Shown here: positions 7,653-16,237 of the stretch, piece after piece
How the letters are laid out: every line of letters starts with the position of its first letter
How positions within the stretch are numbered: the first letter of the stretch is position 1
DNA from: REEP01 sp964517265
GTDB taxonomy: Bacteria > Pseudomonadota > Alphaproteobacteria > Rhodospirillales > Defluviicoccaceae
DNA: 64,000 nt
Assembly (NCBI GenBank): GCA_964517265.1
Contig: CAZFBS010000009.1
Location: 10,691 to 74,690, forward strand
Direction: 5' to 3'
The notes under the pieces: generated by a model
The model's input: only the letters and a program-made list of their open reading frames with translations
Databases searched by the model: none
Told to the model about the DNA's origin: nothing
Program-made: the position numbers and the translations under genes

Positions 7653-8568
7653 ACCGCGTCTCGGTGTTCTCGGGGCAACGAGTCTGGTGGGCGAATGCCT
7701 GCTGCCGCTGCTGAGCAAGACGGGCTGGCCGGTGACGGCGTTTTCCCGCCGCGCCACCGAGCGGGTAGCGGGCGACATCGAATGGCGACGCCTGAATGCG
7801 GCAAATTTCTCGCGATCGGCCGCCGGCTCCGCCTCGCCGCAGCGAAGCGAACAGCCCATCCCCTTGTGGCTGTGCGCAGCGCCCGTTTGGACCCTTGTGG
7901 ACTATCTGGACTTCCTTGCCGCGTGCGGTGCCAGACGCATTGTCGCGCTCTCCTCGACCAGCCGGTTCACCAAGGACCAGTCTTCCGATTCGGCAGAGCA
8001 GGTCATTGCACGCAAATTGGCCTCGGCCGAGGACCACTTTCGTGCGTGGGCGGAAAAGGCCGAAGTTGAGTGGGTGGTTCTGCGACCGACGCTGATTTAC
8101 GGCCGGGGCCGCGACAAGAACATCTGCGAGATCGCGCGCTTCATTCGCCGCTTCGGCTTTTTTCCACTGCTCGGACCGGCGCGGGGCTTGAGGCAGCCGC
8201 TCCACGTCGAGGATCTGGCCGTCAGCTGTCTTGCCGCAGTGACGGCACCCGACGCGGCCAACCGCGCCTACGATCTCTCCGGCGGCGAAACGCTGCCCTA
8301 CCGTGAGATGGTCAGACGGATCTTCGTCGCGATGGGCCGACGCCCCCGGCTGCTGACAGTGCCGCCGGGAGTCCTTCGAATCGGCGTGACCTTCATGCGC
8401 CAATTGCCACGTTCCCGCCATTGGTCGCCGGCAATGGCGGAACGGATGAACAGGGATCTCGTCTTCGATCACGTAGACGCCGTGCGCGATCTCGCGTTTG
8501 CGCCGCGACCGTTCCGGTTGACGAGAGCTGATCTCGACGCCGGGCTTGTGGAAGAGAGCGGCGGATGA
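7645..8568 (+). CDS. Atypical NAD(P)-dependent epimerase/dehydratase (SDR)
   Basis: This is a Rossmann-fold extended or atypical SDR, 307 residues. The N terminus (RPRLGVLGATSLVGECLLPLL) gives the dinucleotide-binding GxxGxxG variant. IVALSSTSRF and WVVLRPTLIYGRGRDKN are the classic VxxSSxSxF and LRPTxIYG blocks of NDP-sugar epimerases and related reductases. The usual YxxxK catalytic pair is not visible: the corresponding region reads SAEQVIARKLASAE. It may therefore be a non-canonical reductase or a binding protein. I start it at the GTG at 7645, which overlaps the glycosyltransferase stop by 8 bases. The pairing suggests both act on the same surface glycan. The exact substrate is unknown. 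Confidence 0.75.
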   Translation: MDRPRLGVLGATSLVGECLLPLLSKTGWPVTAFSRRATERVAGDIEWRRLNAANFSRSAAGSASPQRSEQPIPLWLCAAPVWTLVDYLDFLAACGARRIVALSSTSRFTKDQSSDSAEQVIARKLASAEDHFRAWAEKAEVEWVVLRPTLIYGRGRDKNICEIARFIRRFGFFPLLGPARGLRQPLHVEDLAVSCLAAVTAPDAANRAYDLSGGETLPYREMVRRIFVAMGRRPRLLTVPPGVLRIGVTFMRQLPRSRHWSPAMAERMNRDLVFDHVDAVRDLAFAPRPFRLTRADLDAGLVEESGG

Positions 8569-8640
8569 CGATGCAGGCAACCGTCTGGGCCGACATGCCT
8601 TGCCGCCGGCGGCCCATCGGCACTTGCCGCTTGGCGAGGG

Positions 8641-8676
8641 CACCAAAAATAAAGGCAAGATTTCACAATCTTGCCT
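8641..8676 (-). terminator. Rho-independent terminator reading leftwards
   Basis: The inverted repeat 8653-8662 / 8667-8676 (arm GGCAAGATT plus a flanking A-T pair, loop TCAC) forms a perfect ten-base-pair stem. On the minus strand it is followed by TTTATTTTTGG, a good uridine tract. The plus-strand exit side lacks a T-run. No minus-strand protein gene is visible to the right, so this terminator has no obvious client unless a small RNA is transcribed leftwards from the 8700-9030 region. Confidence 0.6.
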
Positions 8677-8899
8677 CGTAAACTGTTTGACCCGTGCTCA
8701 GGCACGTCATGTCATCAACGTTTCTTTGTTATTATCTCGGTGTTCCCCCTAAACCCGGGCCGGCCGCCTTCGCTTCTGCCCAACTCTTATTTTGTGTCGC
8801 TAAAATAGAATATCGCAGCAAAACGGCCGCGTCATCCGTTTTTCCATCCAAATCAGAAATTTGTGCAATGCTATAGGCGGGGGATGAACAATTCTCGAA

Positions 8900-8969
8900 C
8901 CCCTGACGACCCGGAATGCGCGAGGCCAGTCAGGGGCGAATTTCATCTAATTGGCCCCTTCAGGGGGGC
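8900..8969 (+). promoter_or_regulatory. Two hairpins with interchangeable arms in the proS leader
   Basis: CCCCTGAC (8900-8907) pairs with GTCAGGGG (8929-8936). About twenty bases later GCCCC (8954-8958) pairs with GGGGC (8965-8969). TCAGGGG occurs twice (8930-8936 and 8960-8966), so the first CCCCTGA arm could pair with either copy. This is an attenuator-like layout about 120-185 bases before the proS start. No known riboswitch class is recognised and no coding leader peptide is evident. Confidence 0.3.
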
Positions 8970-9084
8970 GAAATCGTTGTTGAATTGACGCTTGCCGTCG
9001 ATGCCCGCCATTGATGTATGGGATGCCATGGCGTAAATGTTCGCCCGTGCGCACGTGTCGCCAAATCAGAAGGTGCCTTTCCTG

Positions 9085-10419
9085 ATGCGATTGTCCCGGT
9101 TTTTTCTGCCGACTCTGAAGGAGACCCCGGCGGAGGCGCAGATCGCGTCCCATCGGCTGATGCTGAGGGCGGGGATGATCCGGCAGTCGAGCGCCGGAAT
9201 TTACTCCTGGCTGCCGCTGGGGTTGCGCGTTCTGCGCAAGATCGAGGCCATCGTCCGCCAGGAACAGGACCGCATCGGCTGTCAGGAGATGCTGATGCCG
9301 ACGCTGCAGCCGGCCGAGATCTGGCGGGAAAGCGGACGATACGATGCCTACGGCCCCGAGATGCTGAGGATCTCCGACCGCCACGACCGCGAAATGGTCT
9401 ATGGGCCGACCAACGAAGAACAGATCACCGAGATCTTCAGGGCCACCATCAGGAGCTACCGGGACCTGCCCAAGCTCGTCTATCACATCCAGTGGAAGTT
9501 TCGCGACGAGATCCGGCCGCGCTTCGGTGTGATGCGCGGGCGCGAGTTCTTGATGAAGGACGCCTATTCCTTCGATCTCGATCGGGACGGCGCTCGTCGC
9601 TCCTACAACAAATTCTTCGTCAGTTATTTGCGCACCTTCGCGCGACTGGGCCTGCAGGCGATTCCGATGCGGGCCGAGAGCGGCCCGATCGGCGGCGACA
9701 TGAGCCATGAATTCGTGATTCTTGCCGATACCGGGGAGAGCGAGATTGCCTATCATCGTGATTTGGCCGCAGGCAATTGGGCCGATCTTACCGCAGAGGG
9801 GGACCAGGAACTTCAGCAGATCGTCGAGGATTTCACCGGCCGGTATGCGGCGACCGATGATGAGCGCGATCGCGAGGTGGAAACGCAGCTGGGGGAGGCG
9901 CTGGTCGAGGGCCGCGGCATCGAGGTCGGCCACATCTTCTACTTCGGCACCAAGTATTCGCGGGCGATGAATGCAACGGTTCAGGGGCCGAATGGGGACG
10001 AAATCGCCTTGGAGATGGGCTCTTACGGCATCGGCGTCTCGCGTCTCGTCGGCGGCATCATCGAAGCCTCCCACGACGAGGCCGGCATCATCTGGCCGGA
10101 GAGCGTGGCGCCGTTTCGTGTCGGGTTGATCAACCTAAAGCCGGCGGACCGGTCGTGTACGGAGACCTGCGAGCATCTGTATCGCACTCTGATCGACAGC
10201 GGTGTGGACACCCTTTACGACGAACGGGATGAGCGGGCCGGCGTCAAATTCGCCGATATGGACTTGATCGGCTTGCCGTGGCAGGTGGTTGTCGGTCCGC
10301 GTGCGGTGAAATCGGGCAACGTGGAGCTGAAGGAGCGCCGCAGCGGCGAGCGGCACGAGCTTGCCATCGACTCGGTTCTCACGCGCCTGACCGCCGTCGG
10401 CAGCCTGCACAGCGTGTGA
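9085..10419 (+). CDS. proS: Proline--tRNA ligase, short form
   Basis: This class II aminoacyl-tRNA synthetase, 444 residues, charges tRNA-Pro in the cytoplasm. It begins with MRLSRFFLPTLKETPAEAQI, the alphaproteobacterial and mitochondrial-like ProS start. Class II motif 1 lies around GLRVLRKIEAIVRQEQDRIG, motif 2 at WKFRDEIRPRFGVMRGREF, and motif 3 at SYGIGVSRLVGGIIEASHD. The C-terminal anticodon-binding domain follows. At about 440 residues it lacks the roughly 180-residue INS editing domain of E. coli ProS, which is normal for this class. I prefer the ATG at 9085 to an upstream in-frame ATG at 9037, because conserved similarity starts there and GAAGGTG precedes it. Confidence 0.95.
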   Translation: MRLSRFFLPTLKETPAEAQIASHRLMLRAGMIRQSSAGIYSWLPLGLRVLRKIEAIVRQEQDRIGCQEMLMPTLQPAEIWRESGRYDAYGPEMLRISDRHDREMVYGPTNEEQITEIFRATIRSYRDLPKLVYHIQWKFRDEIRPRFGVMRGREFLMKDAYSFDLDRDGARRSYNKFFVSYLRTFARLGLQAIPMRAESGPIGGDMSHEFVILADTGESEIAYHRDLAAGNWADLTAEGDQELQQIVEDFTGRYAATDDERDREVETQLGEALVEGRGIEVGHIFYFGTKYSRAMNATVQGPNGDEIALEMGSYGIGVSRLVGGIIEASHDEAGIIWPESVAPFRVGLINLKPADRSCTETCEHLYRTLIDSGVDTLYDERDERAGVKFADMDLIGLPWQVVVGPRAVKSGNVELKERRSGERHELAIDSVLTRLTAVGSLHSV

Positions 10420-10445
10420 CGGGAGATGAACTGAGGAGCCGATCG

Positions 10446-11684
10446 GTGTTTTCCCCTTTCGAGTGGATGGTGGCGATGCGCTATCTCAGGGCGCGTCGCA
10501 GCGAGGGATTCATTTCCGTCATCGCCTGGTTTTCGCTGCTCGGCATCGCGCTCGGGGTGGCAACGCTCATTATCGTGATGTCGGTCATGAACGGGTTCCG
10601 GCAGGAACTGCTGACGCGAATTCTCGGTCTCAACGGTCACATTACGGTTTATGCGCCGGCCGGCGGATTCCAGGACTATGAGGGTCTCGCCGGAATCATC
10701 GGCGAACTGCCAGGCGTCGTTGCGGCCCACCCTCTGGTCGAGGGCCAAGTGATGGTTGCCCATCGAGGCATGGCACGGGGCGCGCTGGTCCGGGGTATCG
10801 CCCGGGAGGATCTGCTCCGCCGCCCGATTGTCGCCGAGAATGTCACCCGGGGAACTCTGGAGGCGTTCGAGGACGGCGTGGTAATCGGCCAACGCATGGC
10901 CGAGCAGATGGGGCTGGGGGTCGGCGACGAGATCACCATCATCTCACCGACCGGCAACGTGACCGCCTTCGGCACGGTACCGCGGGTCGCCAATTTCCCC
11001 ATCGCCGCCGTCTTCGAAGTCGGCATGTTCGAGTATGATTCGACGTTCGTGTTCATGCCGTTGCCCCTGGCGCAGGTCTTCTTCCAGGTGCCAGACGCGG
11101 CAAGCGCTCTGGAGGTGTTCGTTGCCGATCCCGATCGTGCGCCGGCGGCGATCGGGGACATTCGCGGCGTGATCGGTGGCGGTGTGCGTATTCTCGAGTG
11201 GCAGCGGGCCAACGCGGGGTTCTTCAACGCCATCCAGGTCGAGCGCAACGTGATGTTCCTAATCCTGACCCTGATCATCCTGGTGGCGGCCTTCAATGTC
11301 ATTTCGAGCCTGATCATGCTCGTCAAGGACAAGGGCCGAGACATCGCGATCCTGCGCACGATGGGCGCCACGCGCGGCATGATCATGCGCGTTTTCCTCA
11401 TCTCCGGCGCCAGCATCGGCGTGATCGGAACGCTGCTGGGGTTCGGCGTCGGCTTGGCGTTTGCCACCAACATCGAGACCCTTCGCCAGTGGATCCAAAG
11501 CGTCACCGGAGCGGAGTTGTTTGCCGCCGAAATCTATTTTCTTTCTCAGCTTCCCGCCAAGGTCGAGCCGACCGAAGTGGCGACGGTGGTGGCGATGGGC
11601 CTCGGGCTGTCGTTTCTTGCCACGCTCTATCCGTCGTGGCGGGCGGCGCGGATCGATCCGGCCGAAGCGCTGCGTTATGAATGA
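10446..11684 (+). CDS. lolC: Lipoprotein-releasing ABC transporter permease
   Basis: This is the membrane permease of the Lol system (412 residues), which extracts outer-membrane lipoproteins from the inner membrane and hands them to LolA. The N-terminal helix follows the RSEGFISVIAWFSLLGIALG block. A large periplasmic domain covers residues about 50-260. The FtsX-type C-terminal domain has three more helices (FLILTLIILVAAFNVISSLI, then two near the end) and the DKGRDIAILRTMGA coupling block. Only one permease gene is present here, consistent with the alphaproteobacterial single LolC/E type. The GTG at 10446 has an excellent GAGGAG 8 bases upstream. lolD overlaps its 3' end. Confidence 0.93.
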   Translation: MFSPFEWMVAMRYLRARRSEGFISVIAWFSLLGIALGVATLIIVMSVMNGFRQELLTRILGLNGHITVYAPAGGFQDYEGLAGIIGELPGVVAAHPLVEGQVMVAHRGMARGALVRGIAREDLLRRPIVAENVTRGTLEAFEDGVVIGQRMAEQMGLGVGDEITIISPTGNVTAFGTVPRVANFPIAAVFEVGMFEYDSTFVFMPLPLAQVFFQVPDAASALEVFVADPDRAPAAIGDIRGVIGGGVRILEWQRANAGFFNAIQVERNVMFLILTLIILVAAFNVISSLIMLVKDKGRDIAILRTMGATRGMIMRVFLISGASIGVIGTLLGFGVGLAFATNIETLRQWIQSVTGAELFAAEIYFLSQLPAKVEPTEVATVVAMGLGLSFLATLYPSWRAARIDPAEALRYE

Positions 11685-12399
11685 GGTTCGCACCGAGGTG
11701 ATGCATCGGACCCCCATCATGAGTGGGCCGGTTTTCCAGGTTTCCGGAATCGTCCGCACCTACCGGCAGGGACGCGCGGAGCTGGAAATTCTCAAGGGTG
11801 TCGATCTGGATGTGCGGGAAGGAGAGATCGTCGCCCTGGTTGGCCCCTCCGGCGCCGGCAAGTCGACGCTGCTCCACGTGGCCGGCCTGCTCGAGCGACC
11901 CGATCAGGGCGAAGTGTATATCGCCGGCGAGGCCTGCGGCACCGTCAACGACGAGGCCCGCACCCGGATTCGGCGCGAGAATATCGGCTTCGTCTATCAG
12001 TATCATCATCTTCTGGCTGAATTCTCGGCCGTCGAGAATATCGCGATGCCGCAGATCATCGCCGGGCGAGCCAAAAGCCAAGCGCTGGAGCGAGGCCGGC
12101 AGTTGCTCCGAAGTCTCGGTCTTGAGGACCGCGGCGAGCATCGCCCGGGCCGTCTTTCCGGCGGCGAGCAGCAGCGGGTGGCGATCGGGCGTGCGCTGGC
12201 CAATGTTCCGAAGGTCCTCCTCGCCGACGAGCCGACCGGTAATCTCGATCCGCACACGGCGGACGATGTCTTCGCGATGATGTTGGCGCTGGTGCGCAGC
12301 GCCGGTGTCGCTGCCCTCATCGCCACCCACAATCCATCACTGGCGGGGCGGATGGATCGTGTGGTACGGCTGGAGAACGGTGTTCTGGTGCCAAACTGA
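11677..12399 (+). CDS. lolD: Lipoprotein-releasing ABC transporter ATPase
   Basis: This is the cytoplasmic ATPase of the Lol lipoprotein exporter, 240 residues. The Walker A motif is GPSGAGKST, the Q-loop region is ENIGFVYQYHHLL (the LolD-type FVYQFHHLL variant), the signature is LSGGEQQRVAIGRAL, and Walker B is VLLADEPTGNLD, followed by the switch histidine in ATHN. The ATG at 11677 lies inside the last codons of lolC and gives an 8-base overlap. Internal ATGs at 11701 and just after are possible alternatives, since conservation begins around GPVFQVSGI. With lolC it forms the complete transporter core. Confidence 0.95.
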   Translation: MNEVRTEVMHRTPIMSGPVFQVSGIVRTYRQGRAELEILKGVDLDVREGEIVALVGPSGAGKSTLLHVAGLLERPDQGEVYIAGEACGTVNDEARTRIRRENIGFVYQYHHLLAEFSAVENIAMPQIIAGRAKSQALERGRQLLRSLGLEDRGEHRPGRLSGGEQQRVAIGRALANVPKVLLADEPTGNLDPHTADDVFAMMLALVRSAGVAALIATHNPSLAGRMDRVVRLENGVLVPN

Positions 12400-12532
12400 G
12401 CAGCGCGGGCAAACGGTACGGGTGCGAACGGTATGGGGGCTGAGGCCGCGAGCGGCCGGAGACGCCGGTCCTGACGGCCGCGAGAGCCAGACACGCCAGA
12501 GCCAGACAAACGGAAAAGGGTGAGGAAGGCCG

Positions 12533-15500
12533 ATGACCGGCAGCCCGTTCGTCCACCTGCGGGTCCACACCGCCTATTCGCTGTCCACCGGCGCGATCCG
12601 GATCGGGGATCTCGTGCGGTTGTGCACCGCCCACCGGATGCCCGCCGCGGCGATCACCGACAACGCCAACCTGTTTGGCGGGATGGAGTTCTCGACGACG
12701 CTGGCGCGGGCGGGGATTCAGCCCATCATCGGCTGTCAGCTCGGCCTCTCCCGCGAGGCACCGCTCGAGGCCGGGTTGTCGGGCCAGCCGCGGCTTCACG
12801 ATGCGGTCGACGCCCTGGTCGTTCTTGTGCAGAACGCGATCGGTTACCGCAATCTGCTCGCGCTGCTCGCGAGCGCGCATCTTGGCAGCGACGGCGTCTC
12901 GGAGCCGCGGATCTCTTATACAGATCTCGAAGAGCATGGCGAAGGTCTGATCGTCCTGACCGGGGGACCCGCCGGCCCGCTCGGCCGGCTGCTGAAGGCG
13001 GGGCAGCGGGACCAAGCCGCAAGCACGCTCAAGCGTCTGAAGGTGATGTTTCCTGATCGGCTTTACGTCGAGTTGATGCGCCATGGCGATGAAACCGAAG
13101 CACAGATCGAGCCGTTGCTGCTCGATCTTGCCGAGCGGCACGCGGTTCCGCTGGTCGCAACCAACGAAGCGTACTTTCCCACGTCGGATATGTTCGAGGC
13201 TCACGATGCCTTGATTTGCATCTCGGAGGGCGCACTCGTCGCCAGCGGTGATCGCCGCCGCCTGACCTCCGAACACTTCTTCAAGAGCGGCGAGCAGATG
13301 GCGGAGTTGTTCGCCGATCTTCCCGACGCGATCGAGAACACCCTTTTGATCGCCCGCCGGTGTGCGTTCATGATCGAGCCGGTCAAGCCGAGCCTGCCGC
13401 CTTACGATGCCGGGACCAACCAGAGCGAAGAGGACGTTCTGCGCGAACAGGCAAGACAGCTTCTCGACGTTCGCCTTCGCAACCCTGTGCTGGGCCGCGC
13501 AGAGACGCACAGCGAAGAAGGAGACATCGCGCGCCGTTACCGCGAGCGGCTCGATTACGAGCTGGACGTGATCTGCCAGATGGGGTTCGCCGGCTACTTC
13601 CTGATTGTCGCCGAGTTCATCCTTTGGGCGCGCGCCCACGGCATTCCGGTCGGCCCGGGACGGGGCTCCGGAGCGGGGTCGGTCGTCGCCTGGGCACTGA
13701 CGATCACCGATCTCGATCCGCTGCGGTTCGGTCTTCTGTTCGAGCGGTTTCTCAATCCCGAGCGCATTTCGATGCCGGACTTCGATATCGACTTCTGCCA
13801 GGAGCGGCGGGACGACGTGATCCACCATGTCCAGGAAAAGTATGGGCGGGACCGAGTCGCGCAGATCATTACCTTCGGCAAGCTGCAGGCACGGGCGGTG
13901 CTCCGCGACGTCGGGCGGGTGCTCGGGATGCCGTACGGCTACGTCGACAGGATCTGCAAGCTGGTGCCGAACAACCCGGCCAATCCAGTCACGCTCACGC
14001 AGGCGATCGATGGCGAGCCGCAGTTGCAGGCGATGATCGCCGAGGACGAGAGCGTCGCCAAGCTGGTCGACATCGCCAGCCGGTTGGAAGGGCTCTACCG
14101 GCATGCCTCGACCCATGCCGCCGGCGTCGTGATCGGCGATCGCCCGCTTCAGGAGATCATTCCGCTCTATCGAGATCCCCGTTCCGACCTGCCGGTGACC
14201 GGCTTCAACATGAAGTGGGTTGAATCGGCGGGCTTGGTCAAATTCGACTTTCTCGGCTTGAAAACCCTGACGGTTCTGGCGCGGGCGGTCGATTTGGTCA
14301 ATCGTGCCGGGGGGGCGCGGCTCGACCTCTCCAGCATGCCGCTCGATGATGCGCGAACCTTCGAGATGCTGGGACGCGGCGATACCGTGGGGGTGTTCCA
14401 GCTGGAAAGTGCCGGGATGCGCGACGTCCTGCGCAGGATGAAGCCCGACAAGTTCGAGGACATCATCGCGGTGGTGGCGCTTTATCGTCCGGGCCCGATG
14501 GACAACATTCCAAGCTACATCCGCAGGAAGCACGGGCAGGAAGAGCCGGACTACCTCTATCCGACCCTGGAGCCGATTCTCGCCGAGACCTACGGCATCA
14601 TCATCTACCAGGAACAGGTGATGCAGATCGCGCAGGAGTTGTCGGGCTATTCCCTCGGATCGGCGGACATCCTCCGCCGCGCCATGGGCAAGAAGAACAA
14701 GGAGGAAATGGAGCGGCAACGGGAGATCTTCATCGGGGGCGCCAAGGCCCGCGGCGTCTCCGAGAGCAAGGCGTTCTTCATTTTCGATCTGGTCAACAAG
14801 TTTGCCGGTTATGGATTCAACAAGTCCCACGCGGCGGCCTACGCATTGGTGGCCTATCAGACGGCGTACCTGAAGGCCAACTTCCCGGTGGCGTTCTTCG
14901 CCGCCTCGCTGTCGCTGGAAATCGACCACCCCGAAAAGATCCATGTGTTTCGGCAGGAACTGGATCGCATCGGGATCGCTCTTCTGCCCCCCGACATCAA
15001 TGCATCCGAGGCCAACTTCATCATCGAGCCGGCTGCCGCCCCGAGCATGAGTACGGGAGCCATCCGCTATGGTTTGGCGGGCGTCAAGAATGTCGGCCAA
15101 GCGGCGATGGAGGCGCTGGTCGCCGAGCGCGCGCAAAACGGCTCCTTTGCCAGCCTGGAGGATTTTTGCCGGCGACTCAATCCGCGCCACGTCAACAAAC
15201 GGCAGCTTGAGAACCTGGCGCGCGCCGGCGCCTTCGACAGCCTCGAACCCAATCGCAGGCAGGTGTTCGAGGGCGCGGAAGTGATCCTCCGCCACGCGCA
15301 GGCGGCAAACCGCGAACGCAACAGCGGCCAGATGGGGCTGTTCGGGGCCAAAGCCGATGGCGGGGAGGACCGCCTCGGTCTTCCGCAGATCGACGACTGG
15401 CCTTTGATGGAACGCCTGAAGGAGGAGTTTCTGGCAATCGGTTTCTACTTGTCGGCCCACCCCATGAACGCCTACGAACCCGTCCTCAAGCGGCTGAAGG

Positions 15501-16021
15501 TGATGCCGTTTGCGGAGACGGTGCCGCGCAGCTTGCAGGGCTCCGTGGTGGTGGCGGGCACCGTTACCGCCAAGAAGGAGCGCACGTCCGGCAAGGGCTC
15601 GCGCTATGCGTTTGTCGAGATGTCCGACGCTTCCGGCGTGTTCGAGGTGGCGGTCTTCGCGGAGCTGCTCGCAGGCTGTCGGGATATCCTGGAGGTCGGC
15701 AACTCGCTTCTGGTCAAGGCGGTGGCGCGAACGGAAGGCGAGATGATTCGCCTCACCGCGCAGTCGGTGGAATTGCTGGATCAGGTCGCGGCCCGCACCG
15801 CGTCCAACCTCGTCATCACGATCGGCTCGGCGGAGCCGTTGAACCTGATCAAGGACAACCTCGACGCCAGTCGAGCCGGACCCTGCCGGGTCAAGCTGGT
15901 CTGCTGGATCGAGAATGCCAAAGAGGTTGAACTGGATATCCCGGGCAGCTACGCCATCAACCCGGACATCCTGGCCAAATTGCGGCACGTACCGGGCATC
16001 TACGACGTTCAGCATCTGTGA
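12533..16021 (+). CDS. dnaE: DNA polymerase III subunit alpha
   Basis: This encodes the replicative polymerase, 1162 residues, which synthesises both strands at the fork with the beta clamp and epsilon. The N-terminal PHP domain begins FVHLRVHTAYS. The palm has the catalytic aspartates in PDFDIDFCQERRDDVI (Asp418 and Asp420) and in VKFDFLGLKTL (Asp572). VGPGRGSGAGSVVAW is the phosphate-contacting block. The tandem helix-hairpin-helix region follows. A C-terminal OB-fold is seen at VVVAGTVTAKKERTSGKGS. Length and order match E. coli-type DnaE1, not the error-prone DnaE2, which is paired with imuB. It follows lolD by 133 bases, an arrangement common in the class. The ATG gives a start at the PHP domain. 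Confidence 0.97.
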   Translation: MTGSPFVHLRVHTAYSLSTGAIRIGDLVRLCTAHRMPAAAITDNANLFGGMEFSTTLARAGIQPIIGCQLGLSREAPLEAGLSGQPRLHDAVDALVVLVQNAIGYRNLLALLASAHLGSDGVSEPRISYTDLEEHGEGLIVLTGGPAGPLGRLLKAGQRDQAASTLKRLKVMFPDRLYVELMRHGDETEAQIEPLLLDLAERHAVPLVATNEAYFPTSDMFEAHDALICISEGALVASGDRRRLTSEHFFKSGEQMAELFADLPDAIENTLLIARRCAFMIEPVKPSLPPYDAGTNQSEEDVLREQARQLLDVRLRNPVLGRAETHSEEGDIARRYRERLDYELDVICQMGFAGYFLIVAEFILWARAHGIPVGPGRGSGAGSVVAWALTITDLDPLRFGLLFERFLNPERISMPDFDIDFCQERRDDVIHHVQEKYGRDRVAQIITFGKLQARAVLRDVGRVLGMPYGYVDRICKLVPNNPANPVTLTQAIDGEPQLQAMIAEDESVAKLVDIASRLEGLYRHASTHAAGVVIGDRPLQEIIPLYRDPRSDLPVTGFNMKWVESAGLVKFDFLGLKTLTVLARAVDLVNRAGGARLDLSSMPLDDARTFEMLGRGDTVGVFQLESAGMRDVLRRMKPDKFEDIIAVVALYRPGPMDNIPSYIRRKHGQEEPDYLYPTLEPILAETYGIIIYQEQVMQIAQELSGYSLGSADILRRAMGKKNKEEMERQREIFIGGAKARGVSESKAFFIFDLVNKFAGYGFNKSHAAAYALVAYQTAYLKANFPVAFFAASLSLEIDHPEKIHVFRQELDRIGIALLPPDINASEANFIIEPAAAPSMSTGAIRYGLAGVKNVGQAAMEALVAERAQNGSFASLEDFCRRLNPRHVNKRQLENLARAGAFDSLEPNRRQVFEGAEVILRHAQAANRERNSGQMGLFGAKADGGEDRLGLPQIDDWPLMERLKEEFLAIGFYLSAHPMNAYEPVLKRLKVMPFAETVPRSLQGSVVVAGTVTAKKERTSGKGSRYAFVEMSDASGVFEVAVFAELLAGCRDILEVGNSLLVKAVARTEGEMIRLTAQSVELLDQVAARTASNLVITIGSAEPLNLIKDNLDASRAGPCRVKLVCWIENAKEVELDIPGSYAINPDILAKLRHVPGIYDVQHL

Positions 16022-16237
16022 GCGCCGCCCGAGCGTGTGCAATAGCCACAGCAGGCCGGCCATTGCGAGGCGAGTTCGCCGGGTACGCTTGCAAATAGCG
16101 GTTTTGGCGGATATCTAAGCTCTCATTACGCACGCGAGCGCGCGGCTTCCGCCTTCGTTCAGGCAGTATGCCGCCTCCGGTGTCCGGCCATATGGCGCGG
16201 ACGAGCTCGCGGTGGACCAACCGGAAAGGACAATCGA

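Larger units (their letters stand above)
8569..9084. other. 516-base non-coding region before proS
   Basis: No convincing gene is seen on either strand. The left part holds a minus-strand terminator-like hairpin (8653-8676). The middle (8715-8875) is AT-richer than average and could encode a small RNA read towards that terminator. The right part holds two neighbouring hairpins (8900-8936 and 8954-8969) and then the proS leader. A TTGACG resembling a -35 box lies at 8985-8990 without a good -10 partner. Short ORFs here show no family resemblance. Confidence 0.5.

Noticed and set aside
8891..8936. tRNA-like T-loop sequence (CTCGAACCCC) on the minus strand
   Set aside because: No acceptor, D or anticodon arms can be built around it, and the arms found form a simple hairpin instead.
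12317..16063. Minus-strand open frame of over 1200 codons opposite dnaE
   Set aside because: It mirrors dnaE codon by codon. The product is His-, Arg-, Asp- and Gln-rich with no domains, as expected for an antisense shadow in GC-rich DNA.
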